Source: Tiliqua scincoides (taxonomy: Eukaryota > Chordata > Lepidosauria > Squamata > Scincidae). Taken from it: a DNA stretch of 64,000 bases. Under the pieces are notes generated by a model. That model was not told the origin of the DNA. It saw only the letters and a program-made list of their open reading frames with translations, and did not search any database. Below, piece after piece: positions 36,001 through 46,565 of the stretch. A program made the translations under genes and the position numbers. The stretch is from the NCBI RefSeq assembly GCF_035046505.1, contig NC_089822.1:125794807-125858806 (forward strand). The letters run 5' to 3'. Numbering within the stretch: position 1 is the stretch's first letter; the number at the start of each line of letters is the position of its first letter.

Positions 36001-36953
36001 GCAGGGTATTTCTGACTGCAAAGCCAACGCCATGTTCCCTGGTTTCGTTTGGTGGTTTTCCCTGCCAGAAAAATGAGAAATTTCTCTCCTTGACAGTTCC
36101 GGAATCTGGCAGCCTAGTCTCTTGAAGGGCGACGATGTCCATCTGCAGTCTGCTCAGCTCCATGTCGATGACAGCTGTTTTGCGTGCGTCGTCTATTTCT
36201 TGCAGGTCATCAGAGAAGCCAGGCGTCATTGTCCTAACGTTCCAGGTGCCCAGCTTTAGGGCAGTAGTTTTCTGTTTTCTGTTGCATGGTGCAGAGTTGT
36301 CGATCCGCTTGTCGGTTTTCACCCTAAACCCCACGCACCCCATGAGGTTAACGGACCGTGGCGAGGCAACACCTTACTGGCTGGGGACTGCCCAGCTTAA
36401 GGCGGGCAGTAGCTGCCCAATGAGATGCAATGATCTCTCCCACCGTCGGAAGCAGCCCCTGGCGTCATGCTCTACGCCAATCGAGCAAAGACTTATAACC
36501 GGTAAACTGCTGCTTCCCGTGTTGTGCCGACGCCGTATGGCGAAGTTGGAGTGTCCTCTCCAGTGTGCGAAGCCTGGGTAAAGAAGGTATGGAGGATAGG
36601 CTGTTACCCATGCAGCAAATCCCCCCTCTCCACGTCGCTGGAATGGTCCAATGGAAAGGCAGAAGCCAATACGGTTGGTTCCAGTGGCGTCGCAGGAGTT
36701 GCCAGAACGTGACTGTGTTCAGCCATGAACTGCCTCAGGGACTCCGGCTCCTGATTTTGCCTCGAGGTTGACTCCTGAAGCCTTTTCCAGAACTGGATGT
36801 AGCCACAAGGCAGTGGAGGTTTGAGGTCAGAGTTTCCTTCTCTTAGATGAGCTGCCTTCCTAGGCTGACGAGTCCCATCTACCCGGTGGCTGTTTAGTCG
36901 CCTCTTACGACAAGTACAGCCAAACTGAGGGCCTATTCTTAGCCCCCAGCCCC
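33046..36953 (-). mobile_element. Full-length non-LTR retrotransposon (LINE), about 3.9 kb, apparently intact
   Basis: Bounded by identical 14-bp target duplications (CAGATTAGCTATTT at 33032-33045 and 36954-36967). On the minus strand it has a 5' leader of about 610 bp (36953-36344), which includes the motif GTCGTAAGAGGCGACTAAAC. One long reading frame follows (36343-33080). The 3' UTR is only about 25 bp past the TAG and ends in a short ATACA-type tail. Full length, matching duplications and an open frame point to a recent insertion. The clade is uncertain: an APE-type endonuclease, a reverse transcriptase and a C-terminal Cys/His finger fit the RTE-like or Ingi/Vingi-like groups, and a tree would settle it. 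Confidence 0.92.
33080..36343 (-). CDS. LINE polyprotein: APE endonuclease plus reverse transcriptase, 1,087 aa
   Basis: Copies the LINE by nicking target DNA and reverse-transcribing the RNA in place. Endonuclease at about residues 31-285: WNVRTM (34-39), QETR with the catalytic Glu (74-77), GDFNARVG (181-188), SWRHPRS (238-244) and the terminal DTDHSLV (275-281). Reverse transcriptase at about 515-810: NYRGISLLS (581-589), the first catalytic Asp in FIDLTKAFD (649-657), SGVKQGCVLAP (706-716) and the active-site FADD (770-773). The C-terminal region has RRLRWLGHVVRM (949-960) and GRPQLRYKD (982-990). It ends with a Cys/His cluster (C1055, C1057, C1060, C1064, H1073, C1077) that may bind nucleic acid. 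No internal stop is seen across 1,087 codons and all key residues are present, so the copy could be functional. There is no separate ORF1 and no RNase H domain that I can recognise. Confidence 0.93.
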   Translation of the reverse strand: MGCVGFRVKTDKRIDNSAPCNRKQKTTALKLGTWNVRTMTPGFSDDLQEIDDARKTAVIDMELSRLQMDIVALQETRLPDSGTVKERNFSFFWQGKPPNETREHGVGFAVRNTLLKSIIPPTVGSERILSLQLQSSAGPVTLISAYAPTLSSPAEAKDKFYDDLATTVKKIPVKEPLFILGDFNARVGADNSSWPTCLGQFGTGRMNENGQRLLEFCCHHGLCVSNTFFNTKPQHRVSWRHPRSKHWHQLDLILTRRSSLPSIKITRSYHGAACDTDHSLVCSRVKLQTKRLYHTKKEGRPRIDTSKTRDQRKVEEFAQALEESLPGPADANASNRWEHFKNTVYNTALSIFGKKTNKVADWFEAHSEELTPVIEEKRRAQAAYKACPSERNLQVLRTARSKVQQTARRCANDYWLQLCSEIQIAADTGNIKGMYDGIKQALGPTQKKIAPLKSATGEVIQDRAQQMEGWVQHYSELYSRENVVTEEALNNIECLPVLEELDSEPTLEELHVALDSLAFGKAPGKDSIPAEVLKCCKEIIVTELHEILCLCWREGGVPQDMRDANIITLYKNKGDRGDCNNYRGISLLSVVGKLFARVVLKRLQVLAESVYPESQCGFRANRSTTDMVFSLRQLQEKCREQRQPLFIAFIDLTKAFDLVSRDGLFKILPKIGCPPRLLSIIRSFHKDMKGTVVFDGSTSDPFDIRSGVKQGCVLAPTLFGIFFAVLLKQAFGTATEGIYLRTRSDGKLFNLSRLRAKSKVQLKCLRDFLFADDAAVTTHSAKDLQQLMDRFSKACQDFGLTISLKKTQVMVQDVDSPPCITISEHELEVVHDFVYLGSTISDTHSLDTELNKRIGKAATTFSRLTKRVWSNKKLTEHTKIQVYRACVLSTLLYCSESWTLHSQQERKLSAFHMRCLRRILGITWQDKVPNNTVLERAGIPSMYSLLKQRRLRWLGHVVRMDDGRIPKDLLYGELVQGKRPTGRPQLRYKDICKRDLKALGMDLNKWETLASERPAWRQAVQHGLSQFEETLGQQSEAKRQRRKAHSQGDRPGTDCTCSRCGRDCHSRIGLFSHTRRCARTTFQSAIP

Positions 36954-36967
36954 CAGATTAGCTATTT
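36954..36967. repeat. Target-site duplication of the intact LINE, right copy
   Basis: Identical to 33032-33045. It marks the 5' boundary and shows that the element is full length rather than 5'-truncated. Confidence 0.9.
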
Positions 36968-37289
36968 ACCTGTTAGTTATTTCCCTCCCGTCTTAAAGCT
37001 CTTCACATACATTGCTTCAGTGTCAATTACATTTATAGCTGCCAGCATGGATATCACCCCTTTCCCAGCCTCAACACACTCCCCTCTCTGTCCCAGTCTC
37101 CACACTCTTCCAACCCCTCCCCTCTCATTCCCCCTGTCTGCCCCCACTGATTTATCAGCACTGGGGCTGTTCCTGGGGCTGCTGATATGAGGCCATGGCT
37201 GTTCACCACTTGTGAAGCACACTGCACCACCGGAATGTACACAACAGATTGTGCCCTAAATTGCTGTGACCTGGAACAGCTGACTGGAA

Positions 37290-37560
37290 GGGAGTCAGGA
37301 CAAAGAAAAGGAGGAACTTCTTCATGTAGTATGCAGTTAGTACGTTGAATTAATTGTCCCAAGGTGTGGTGATGGCCACTAGTTTGGATGGCTGTAAAAG
37401 AGAATTGGACAAATTAATGGAGGACAAGTCTACCAATGAGCCATGACTACTAATCAGGATGGTTTTGTGCCACCACCAGATCCAGTGGCAATGTGCCTCG
37501 AAAAACCAGTTGCTATGGAGCAGTGATAGGAGAGGGATGCTCAGGACCTGCCCATCCATG
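37290..37560 (+). mobile_element. L2/CR1-type LINE 3' fragment
   Basis: It contains GTGGTGATGGCCACTAG and GAATTGGACAAATTAATGG, the nucleotide form of the conserved DVVMATSLDGFKRxLDKFME end of this LINE, followed by its 3' UTR. Confidence 0.65.
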
Positions 37561-37984
37561 ATGCAAACAATGCAGCTGGTGTTGATCAGTGATTGGCTGG
37601 GAAATGGCAGACTCGGGACACCCCTTCAACCCGAGTCTACTGCCACCGCCCTATAGCCCACCATGAACAGAGCTGCAGTAGTCCACTTCTCAACCACTAA
37701 AAGTGAAAAATGAGCAGGAAGCAGAAAATCCCTCTCACCCTACCTAGGGGGTTTCCCTACCCCCCCTCACCTTGATCCTTTCTCATATTGAACCTGTAAA
37801 TTTAAAAGGAACATGTGAAGAGGCGATGGGGGGTAGTGGGTGAATTGCTGTTGCCCTCACTGTTTTATGGGGTACAGGCAATGGCGATCCGCTTCTCCCC
37901 ACAAAAAATCCAGAAACAGTCCCCTCCCTTCCTAAGCAGCCATTTATCTTACTTCTTCCTAGCAGTCCCTCCAAATAAAACAAA

Positions 37985-38161
37985 CAGCCCAATCCTATCC
38001 AACTTTCCAACACAGATGCCATGCCAGTGGGGTGTGTGCTGCATCCTGTGGTAGAGTGGGCAGTCACAGAGGCCCCCTTAAGGTAAAGGAACATTTGTTC
38101 CCTTGCATTGGGACTGCATTGCAGGTGCATCAGCACTGGAAAATTGATTAGGATTGGGCCC
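37985..38161 (+). mobile_element. TIR element, same family
   Basis: Begins CAGCCCAATCCTATCC and ends TTAGGATTGGGCCC. Confidence 0.85.
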
Positions 38162-38349
38162 AAAGCATGGAAACACGCTGGGAATTTCCAGCATGACTCA
38201 CAGTTTCTGTTTTGGAGAAAAGGATCAAGGGGAAGGAGCAAGGAAAATGTCTGGGTTTTGTTTGCTTGTTTCTTGGTTTTGGTTATGGGGGTTACTGGAA
38301 CTGGAACTGGTAGCAGCAATGGTGGGATCTGGGTGGGCCATCCCTGAGT

Positions 38350-38467
38350 ATGCCTTCTGTCATGCTTTGGCTACCCAGAGGCAGCTGGTGGGCCGCTATG
38401 AGAAATGGAATGCTAGACTAGATGGGTCTTTGGCCTGACCCAGCAGGGCTTTTCTTATGCTCTTATG
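38350..38467 (+). mobile_element. L2/CR1-type LINE 3' tail
   Basis: Contains CTAGACTAGATGGGTC, CCTGACCCAGCAGGGC and the TTCTTATGCTCTTATG terminal repeat. Shorter copies of the same tail are at 1762-1852, 6975-7060 and 12900-12985. Confidence 0.7.
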
Positions 38468-38469
38468 TA

Positions 38470-40214
38470 CCCCATCCCTGAGAAGGTCAGTTCAGGCACA
38501 AATATGTGCCTAGTTTCTTCTGTAGTAAAGACAAAGGATTCATTCAGCTTCTTTGCAATCTGCACATGCTCTTTAACCTTCCTTTTTATTCTCTCCTTAT
38601 CCAACAGTCCAACCATCTCCCACACAGGTTTCCTACTTTTGATGTACAGTATTTAAATACATTTTTATTTTCGCTTTGATGCATTCCTCATCTTCTTTTT
38701 TTCAGATCTCATGTTGTCAGTTTAGATGTCTGTGGCCAAAGTTTGCGTACCTTTTTGCTCTCCTCATTTGAGCAAGTCTTCCATTTTTTGAGGAAAACGT
38801 TCTTGCCTTTTATAGCTTCCCTGATTCCATCCATGAGCCTTGACAGCATCCTCCTGGACCTAGTGGGACCTCTCCCCGTCCTCCTGGTCCCCAGCTTTCC
38901 TTTTTGCTGTGCACTTTTGAAATTCCCTAGGTTTCAAAATAGGAGACCCAACACAGCTGATCATCTGTTGGGGCACCAGACAGGTATGTGACCCTGAAGA
39001 TGATCCTCTGGCTTTCAATATTTCACACCTGAACCATTTTTACAGGCCCTCCTCATAAACGTAAAGTGAATTATTGACACTCTGCTACCTTTTAATGATA
39101 CCCTAAAATCTACTGCCAGAGGGAGACCACTGCACCCTTCCTCCTGGTAGGGCTGGCAGTTGCAGCACCAGAAAAAAATACCAAACATGCTTAGTAATAC
39201 ACACAGATACGGTAAAGTGCATGGGGGAGCAAACTTTGTCCCACGTGTGAATTTTGAGACATAAATAAGTGTATTTCACATTAATATTCTCATCCTTAAC
39301 ATATTTTCTCTGAAGTTATATTGAGCTTGATAGTGTTAAAATTTCTCCCCACTTTTGCTCTGTTTCCAATAGATGATAGAATTGAACTCATGGGAACTTG
39401 CTCTTTATATACATGTTGACTGACAACAATTAAAATGACAACAACCATAGAGTATGTGAAAAGTACCTTTCCTTCAAGTAATCAGTGGGGGGGACGACAG
39501 GTAGGGGACACTTGCCCTCGCATGCCACCAAGGTAACCATGAGGTCTCAAACCTGCCATCAGAAGCAACTGCTTCATGATTTTTTGTTGTACAACTGGCT
39601 TTATAAACCCCTCCCTCCCCCATAGATCAGTTCAAATCTGACGTAGAAATCTGGTTGGCCAGTGTCCTAGAACACAGAAAGAAACTACTCATATCCAGTG
39701 CTTGCCTCTTGAACAGCAGTGCTGTGATTGGATCCTCTGAGGCTTTCTAAATGGCAAATACAGTGAAGGAGTGACTGGTTCAAAACAGGAGCATGGTTCT
39801 GGGGAAGGTTTATTTTTTAAACCTGCCATGCCATGATCCTAATTTAAATCACTCCACCCCACGCAGTGGCTATTTTGTACCTAGGCAAAATCTCGAGGTA
39901 CTGGGGTACCCCATTGTTCAGGGGGGAAAGGGTGGGTATAAATCTTTTACATGAATAAATACTATTGCACCCCTGCAGTGCATCGGAAGCCATTCAAGCA
40001 AGTTGATGTGTCCCAACATGATAAGGGACACCAGAAGCTTCAGGATCTCCTAGTCTGTGAGAGAGACCGTAGGATAGTGTTGCCTTTCCCTTGACTTAGT
40101 CCCCAAAGGGATTAGCATGGGTTTTCTGGTGTGATGTTGCTGCCTTTGCTCAGCTGGTTCTGCGTGGTCTAGTTTGTTTCCTGCTGAGGTACTCTTTACC
40201 TTTTGGAATCTCAT
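38470..40214. other. No recognised feature
   Basis: Unassigned. A short GGGTATAAATCTTTTA SINE-like tail lies at about 39930-39960. Confidence 0.5.
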
Positions 40215-40330
40215 GCCTAGAATGCCTGGGACTGGAGAAGGTGCAGGAGAGAATGACCAAAATGATTACTGGGCTTGGGCACCTCCCTTATGAGGAAAGG
40301 CTACAACATTTGGGGCTCTTCAGTTTAGAA

Positions 40331-40778
40331 CACAGGTGCCCAAGCCCCAGCCCAGGGGCCACTTGCAGCCCTCGGGGACTCCCAATCCGGCCCATGGGGA
40401 GCCCCCAGTTTCCAATGAGCCTCTGGCCCTCTGAAGACTTGCTGGATCCCATGCTGGTCCAACACAACTGCTATCAGCATGAGGGCGACGGAGCCCTCAC
40501 GTGAGCTGTGGGCCTCCCTCCACTGCTTGCTGTTTCATATCTGTGATGCAGCAGCAGTAGCAGCGAAGGAAAGGCCGGCCTTACTTTGTGCAAGGTCTTT
40601 TATAGGCCTTGAGCTATTGCAAGACCTTCATTCATGCATATAAGTTCCATCTCTAATATATTAGTTTGTGCAAATTTATGTAAATTTATTCAAATTTGAA
40701 ATGTAAATTAATTTTTTTCTGGCACACAGTGTCAGAGAGATGATATGGCCCTCCTGCCAAGAAGTTTGGACACCCCTG
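40331..40778 (+). mobile_element. hAT (Charlie-like) non-autonomous element, copy 2
   Basis: Same family and orientation as 23607-24038. Flanks are GTTTAGAA and GTCTAGAA, matching at 7 of 8. It is inserted in LINE coding sequence, which resumes in register on the far side (GLFSLE before, then a match to the following conserved segment). Confidence 0.9.
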
Positions 40779-41090
40779 GTCTAGAAAAATGGCACCTGAG
40801 GGGGGACATGATTGAGACATACAAAATTATGCAGGGGATGAATAGATTGGATAGAGGGATGTTCTCTCACACAACACCAGAACCAGGTGACATCCACTAA
40901 AACAGAATGTCGGGAGAGTTAGAACAAGCAAAAGGAAATATTTCTTTACCCAGAGTATAATTAGTCTGTGGAACACCTTGCCACAGGATGTGGTGATGGT
41001 GTCTGGCCTACATTCCTTTAAAAGGGGATTGGACAGATTTCTGGAGGAGAAGTCCATCACAGGTTACAAGCCATGATGGGTATGTGCAAC

Positions 41091-41322
41091 CAGGGCCGAC
41101 CTTAGGGCAGTGTGGCTTATGTCATGACTTTGGGCCCTGCTCTCTGGGGGGCCTTGCACTGGGGTGATGGACGGATCTCTCACTGCTGCAGCCAGCATCT
41201 GGCAGCCTGGGAGGGCTACGCACCCTCCCCTGGGACTGTTTAGCCTGAAATGGGCCTCCTGGAAGTAGATGGCAGCATTGACGTTGGATGGCAGCATTGC
41301 ACTGGGCCCTGCTGAGGCCCTG
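41091..41322. mobile_element. hAT-like element, 232 bp, inserted in a LINE
   Basis: Left end CAGGGCCGACC, right end GAGGCCCTG. Flanks TGTGCAAC and TGTGCAGC match at 7 of 8. LINE 3' sequence continues on both sides. Confidence 0.75.
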
Positions 41323-41508
41323 TGTGCAGCCTCCTGGTTTTAGAAGTAGGCTACCTCAGAATGCCAGGTGCAAGGGAGTGGCAATGTCTTGTTGTCTTGT
41401 CTTGTGTGCTCCCTGAGGCATCTGGTAGGCATCTGGACTAGATGAGCCTTAGGCCTGATCCAGTGGAGCTCTTCTTATGTTCTTATGTTTTATGATCTCC
41501 ATTGGGAG

Positions 41509-41682
41509 CAGGGTGGCCAGCTCTCTAGGATTGGCCTGGAGTCTCCAGGAATCGTGATCTCCAGGTGCCTACCGAAAGCAATCTTGGAGATTTTATCAGG
41601 GCCTCTTTGGCTTAAGGACAGTAGTGTGTGATGTTGGAAGAAAAATCTCTAGGAATAGCTTCAGTCAGAATTGGCAACCCTA
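41509..41682. mobile_element. Small hAT-like TIR element
   Basis: Left end CAGGGTGGCCAGCTCT, right end AATTGGCAACCCT. Flanks ATTGGGAG and TTTGGGAG match at 7 of 8. Relatives with GTTGCCAAC-type ends are at 15820-16010, 20870-21085 and 61310-61600. Confidence 0.65.
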
Positions 41683-42254
41683 TTTGGGAGTCAAAATTTG
41701 AATTTATTAAAGGCAGAATGATCCGCACCCCTCCTCCTAAAATGGGAGGCAGGTCTCTTGACTCTTACTGCTGGCAAACATGAATGCTTGAATATTCATG
41801 GCAAAAAAAGCATCCAGAACTGCAGCTGGAAGTCTTTTGATGTGGCCACAGGGAACAGATCAGAATTGCCTGGGTTCCTGTTGAGAACATGGATGGTCTT
41901 CTGTCCCTTAGAGGGTTCACAGCACAGGTGAGACCATACCCAGGGGGAGAATAATTGTGAGGAGGGGGGTTGCTTTTGTATTGCTTGTGAACTGACTAAG
42001 TTGAAATAAACAAGACTTTGCTGAGCATATTGGAAATTGGGGGCTCTAAAATGTAGGGTGGGCCTTCACAACATCATACTGAATTTAGCCGATCAGGTGT
42101 TTCCAGGAAGACAGAAAGCAGGCTAATTCAGACTCTGGCACAGGGCTGTCAGAAGCCATTATGGGTGGGATCGGAAGCAGAGAGGGGATTGGAGGTTTTG
42201 TATACCAGCTCCACAGTCCTGTCTGGCAAGCCACCATACATCACTGGTGTACAG

Positions 42255-42721
42255 CAGGGGTGTCCAAAGTTTTTGGCAGGAGGGCCACATTGTCTCTCTG
42301 ACACTGTGTCGGGGGCCAGGGGGAAAAAAAAGAATTAATTTACATTTAAAATTTGAATTAGTTTACATAAGTTTACATAAATGAATATATTAAAGATGAA
42401 CTTATATGAATGAATGAAGGTCTTGCAATAGCTCTAGGCCTACAAAAGGCCTTGCACAACACAAGGCTGGCCTTTCCTTTGCTGCCGCTACTGCATCACA
42501 GACATGAAACAACAAGTAGTGGAGGGAGCCCTCATCCCACAGCTCAAAATAAAGGTCAAACAGTTGCCCTCAAGCTGAGAGCAGTTGCGTCGGGCCAGTA
42601 TGGGCTCCAACAAATCTCTGGAGGGCCAGAGGCTCATTGGAGACTGGGGGCTCCCTGAGGGCCACATTGAGAGGCCTCGAGGGCCACAAGTGGCCCCAGG
42701 GCCGGGGTTTGGGCACCCCTG
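42255..42721 (-). mobile_element. hAT (Charlie-like) non-autonomous element, copy 3, reverse orientation
   Basis: Begins CAGGGGTGTCCAAAG and ends TTTGGGCACCCCTG. Perfect 8-bp duplications GTGTACAG lie at 42247-42254 and 42722-42729. Its interior is the reverse complement of the other two copies. Confidence 0.93.
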
Positions 42722-43580
42722 GTGTACAGTACTGTACTGCTTTGAACAGATAGGTCAGACATTGTATGGCAAATGGGTATCCATAGAAGGTACAGAACTA
42801 CAGCGGTTCATTATAAACAGCTTTTGCAAAGGAAGACTGAACATTTTAGGTTAGGAAACAAGTAAGACACATGACTGAGATTTTGTAAAATTATGGTGGG
42901 GGATGGGGGAACTATTCACATGGGCCAAAATAGATTATACACCTATTACATGATTGGGGGTCTACTTGTTTGTTTTAATGTAAATAGCAGTGTGTGCCTG
43001 TGATCTGGATTGGAACCCCAGCAGGGGCTTGAACCCATTGCCCCATCACAGTCTTGATCTGTAATGCACCCCCCCCCCCAATATGGCTACTATTTGCCCA
43101 AGAAAGAAAGTTCCTATTGACATTAATATAAAGTAGAAACCTGCATGTACAGGTTACACTGTTCCCTTCCCCAGCTTCCTACAACACGTGTCCCCTCTCT
43201 ATCACCTCCTTCCTTCCCAACTTCATAATTTTGCTAACAAATGCAACCTCTGTGCTCATAGACAGCACACTTGTGATTATGAATTGCTGAATAATCCCAG
43301 TAGGAGAAAAGAGTCTGCCATCATGCCCTGTGTGTGATATTCCCCACAGCATCTGGCTTGCCTCTCTGAGAAGAAGACGGGATGCCAAGCCAAATGACTC
43401 ACCGTTCTAAAACAGTGTGGCTGTTCGTATCCTCTGATAAGCTTTTTTCTTTTATAAGGAATTTTTATTGTGCGTGTTCAACATATTCGGGGACAGAGTG
43501 GCTGCATTATGTCCTCCTTCGGAAAGGATGACTGTAAATTCCTTGCAATATATACCAAAGTTACTCCCTTGGGGAAATGG

Positions 43581-44432
43581 GATAGAAACTCGAGTCAAGT
43601 GACTCGAGTCTGAGTCACGAAAATCATTTTTGGTTGCCTCAGGCATTCATGCATGCGCACTGGAGTCTGTCTGTGTCTGGGCGTCTTGCTTACTTTTTTG
43701 CGGTGTAAAAGAACTCAAGGAGCCATCATTCAGACTAGGTGAGTAGCAGGGAAGTTCCAGCTAGGCAGCAGGGAAGGGTTAATGTTTTGCTTTTGCATCG
43801 GGTGGGAGCGGGCCCTCTTGTCCACCTCTGAAAGAACTAATGGTCATTGGACAAAGGATGGGCAGTCCGGGTTTTCCTTTGGATGAGACAGGGCAGAAGG
43901 AGGAGCCCAAGGGGGTTCTTGCCATAGGATTGGATGGAGGAAGCAGGAAAGTGGGGGGGACAGCAGTTTGTAGCCACCACACTTTCTAACTCATGGCTCC
44001 TCGTAGCTCCGTTGTTATTTGGGAGGAGGAAGCCTCATTGAATTATCAATGCAAATGGGACTACTGAGTACAGCCGCAAAGGATTGGGTCGTTCTGGTAA
44101 GCCTCGCAGCTGCTGCGCATGACCCTCCTCCTCTTGCTGCTTCTGTTCTGCTCTCGCACAGTCCCTCCCACTCCCTTCCACCTTGTTTACAGATGAGTGG
44201 GGACATCAGGAGAGTGTTTAAAGAGAACTCAGACACACACACCCCAGCAGCAGCCCCGTTTTTTCCCCACTGTGGGCTCTTTAAAGGGGACCACTTGAGA
44301 CTTTTCGAGTTGCAAAAAACACTCTAGGCGACTCGGAAAGTGCCCCTATTATGACTCATTTTTGAATCAAGTCATGGGGTAGAGACTCATGACTTGACTC
44401 AAGTCAAGCTGCACCTGACTTGCCCATCCCTG
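43581..44432. mobile_element. hAT-like element, 852 bp, rich in GACTCGAGTC-type palindromes
   Basis: Flanked by perfect 8-bp duplications GGAAATGG (43573-43580 and 44433-44440). The right end ACTTGCCCATCCCTG is hAT-like; the left end is diverged. Near both ends lie stacked ACTTGACTCAAGTCA and ACTCGAGTC motifs. No transposase frame is recognisable in the interior. Confidence 0.75.
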
Positions 44433-44440
44433 GGAAATGG

Positions 44441-45645
44441 GGTGGCTCCCAATCCCATTTCCTCCAGCTGCCCTAAAGAAAAATCTGATAACAAATTGAC
44501 CTTTGATTAACAGGTTGGTTATGTGTGGTCCATGGTTCATTTAAGAGGAGCATTAGTGTATAAGGAAAATATATACAGTACATGTGCACGTGAGTGTGTG
44601 TTTGTGTTGTATGTGTAAGTTCATAGTTTTCTTGCTTCATTGAATCAATGGCATTCCTGGAGGGGACAAAATACTAAGTTTCTTAGGCACTGGGACGCCT
44701 TTGTAAAGCACCCCCCCCAGCTTCCGAGTCACTTGGGAAAATGAGAACAAAGCAGAGGAAACACCTCCGCTTTGCTTTCGCAGTTGAGACTGGTTCGGTA
44801 GCCAAGGGAGTGGGACTGCTTTAATGGGCATTTGGACACCTGAAGAAACTTAGCATTCCCCCTCTCCAGGAACACCAGTGCACTGAATAACCTTTGAAGA
44901 AGGAAATCCATGCCTGGGATGGCTGTGGAAGAGATAGCTGAGCGGGAAAATGCGAACCCAAGAGACAAGCGAGCTATAGCAGCCAAGAGGGCATGTTGCT
45001 GCGGCTTCTGGGAAACATGGGGGGTGGGGGCGATGAGTAGAAAATGTTTTGGCTGATGAAAATACCAGGATTCTGAATCTCCACAATTCTGAAGGCTCTG
45101 TGCTTCCCTCTTCTGGCCAGTCCCTCGCTTACCAGCTGGTTGATTGCTCACAGGCTATTAAGTGGGCAAAGACGTGTTTCCAGGAACACTTTGTGCCAGA
45201 GGGTCCCTGGGGACAGTTCAGTTGACTGGAGGGTGGGAGAAGGAGGAAAAGCCTGTGTGAATCTTGGACAAGCTCTTTATCCCCCAGTCAGTTTTGCTTG
45301 CTCCCCGTTGATGCTTTGGATGCAAGTGCAACCAGGCTCATGAGGAGAAGCCCGTTTGGTCGTGGGTGGAGGAAAGAGGAAGAGCCCATTGAAGTCTTGC
45401 ACATCACTTCCCCACTGCCCACACTGAAGGTGGGTACTGGGGGGGGGGTGTTTTCAATGGTTAGCTGGGTGGGTGCTTGGGTGCACTGACCCTCTGCCAG
45501 TGCCTGACATAGCTGACTTCTGACACCAGCCCTCCATGGGAGTAGTGGGTTAGAGTGAGTATGGGAGGAGCAGAACGCATGGGTATTTGAAAATGGTGTT
45601 ATTTATCTTACTCAGAAGTAAGCCCATTGTGTTCAATAAGACTTA
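44441..45645. other. No recognised gene
   Basis: Open frames of up to 140 codons (for example 44729-45151, minus) show no domain or conserved motif. Confidence 0.5.
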
Positions 45646-45800
45646 GGCCGCAATCCTAACCCACTTTCCAGCACTGACATGAGGGCAATGCAACTTCGAG
45701 GTAAGGGAACAAACATTGCCTGACCTTGAGGAGGCCTCTGTGACTGCCCCCAACAGCAGTATGCAGCACATGCCCCACTGGCACAGCTATGCCAGTGTAG
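45646..45800 (-). mobile_element. TIR element, CCTAACCCAC subfamily, reverse, right end lost
   Basis: GGCCGCAATCCTAACCC at the left; the right side runs into unrelated GGGTGTAATCCTATCC, perhaps another copy. Confidence 0.65.
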
Positions 45801-46384
45801 GGTGTAATCCTATCCTCCTCACTGGAAACCTCTACTCATGGATCAACTTTGTTAATGGCCCACAGACACTGAAGCAAACAATCCTTCTGCATTGTAAACT
45901 ATTTTTATTGAAAATCAGTATATACTCGTAAATATGATCTACAATAATATTACAGCTTGCTAATTCCTGCTGTGATGCAGCACGGATCCCAGAGTTGCCC
46001 CCAGCAATTGGCATTCTGGGATATATGTCTAAGCATGGAGGTTCCGTTTAGCTAGTATGACTAAAACTGCAGGTAGACCTATTCTTCATGAGTGTGGTTT
46101 CAAACCACTTCTAAAATCAAATTCCATGTATGCCAATGGCTGTCACCATATCTTATCACATCAGATGCCATCAATTAATTATGCACTGTGAGAAGTGTTT
46201 TCTTTGGTGGAGTTACTGCCCATCATTGTAATTTGATGACTCCAAATTCCAGTATTATGGGGGAGACAGAGCAAATTCTCTCTAACCACATTCTCCACTC
46301 ATTAACAATACTGTATAATAAACCTTGATCATGCCGCTGCCCCTTAGTAGTCTTCTAAAATCTAAAAATCCCCCAAATGCTTTA

Positions 46385-46563
46385 CAGCCCAATCCTATCC
46401 AACTTTCCAGCACTGGTGCAGCCGCAATGCAGCCCCAAGGTAAGGGAACAAACGTTTCCATACCTTGAGGAGATGTCTGTGACTGCCTCCCCAACACAGG
46501 AAGCAGTGTATACCCCATTGGCATAGCAGCACCGGCACTGGAAAATTGGATAGGATTGGGCCC
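46385..46563 (-). mobile_element. TIR element, same family, TTA duplication
   Basis: CAGCCCAATCCTATCC to GGATAGGATTGGGCCC, flanked by TTA (46382-46384 and 46564-46566). Reverse relative to 47121. Confidence 0.88.
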
Positions 46564-46565
46564 TT

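Larger units (their letters stand above)
40215..41490 (+). mobile_element. L2/CR1-type LINE 3' portion with two hAT insertions
   Basis: Translation gives [15 protein letters not shown]-like wear in one frame, and in the conserved frame [20 protein letters not shown] then [10 protein letters not shown] (to 40330). After the hAT copy it continues with HLRGDMIETYKIMQGMNRLD and, past 40950, with the conserved WNTLPQDVVM-like region and GLDRFLEEKSI. After the second hAT comes the LINE 3' UTR (about 41340-41490), ending in the TTCTTATGTTCTTATG tail. A broken, old copy. Confidence 0.8.

Noticed and set aside
44729-45151. 140-codon minus-strand frame
   Set aside because: Low-information sequence without motifs.
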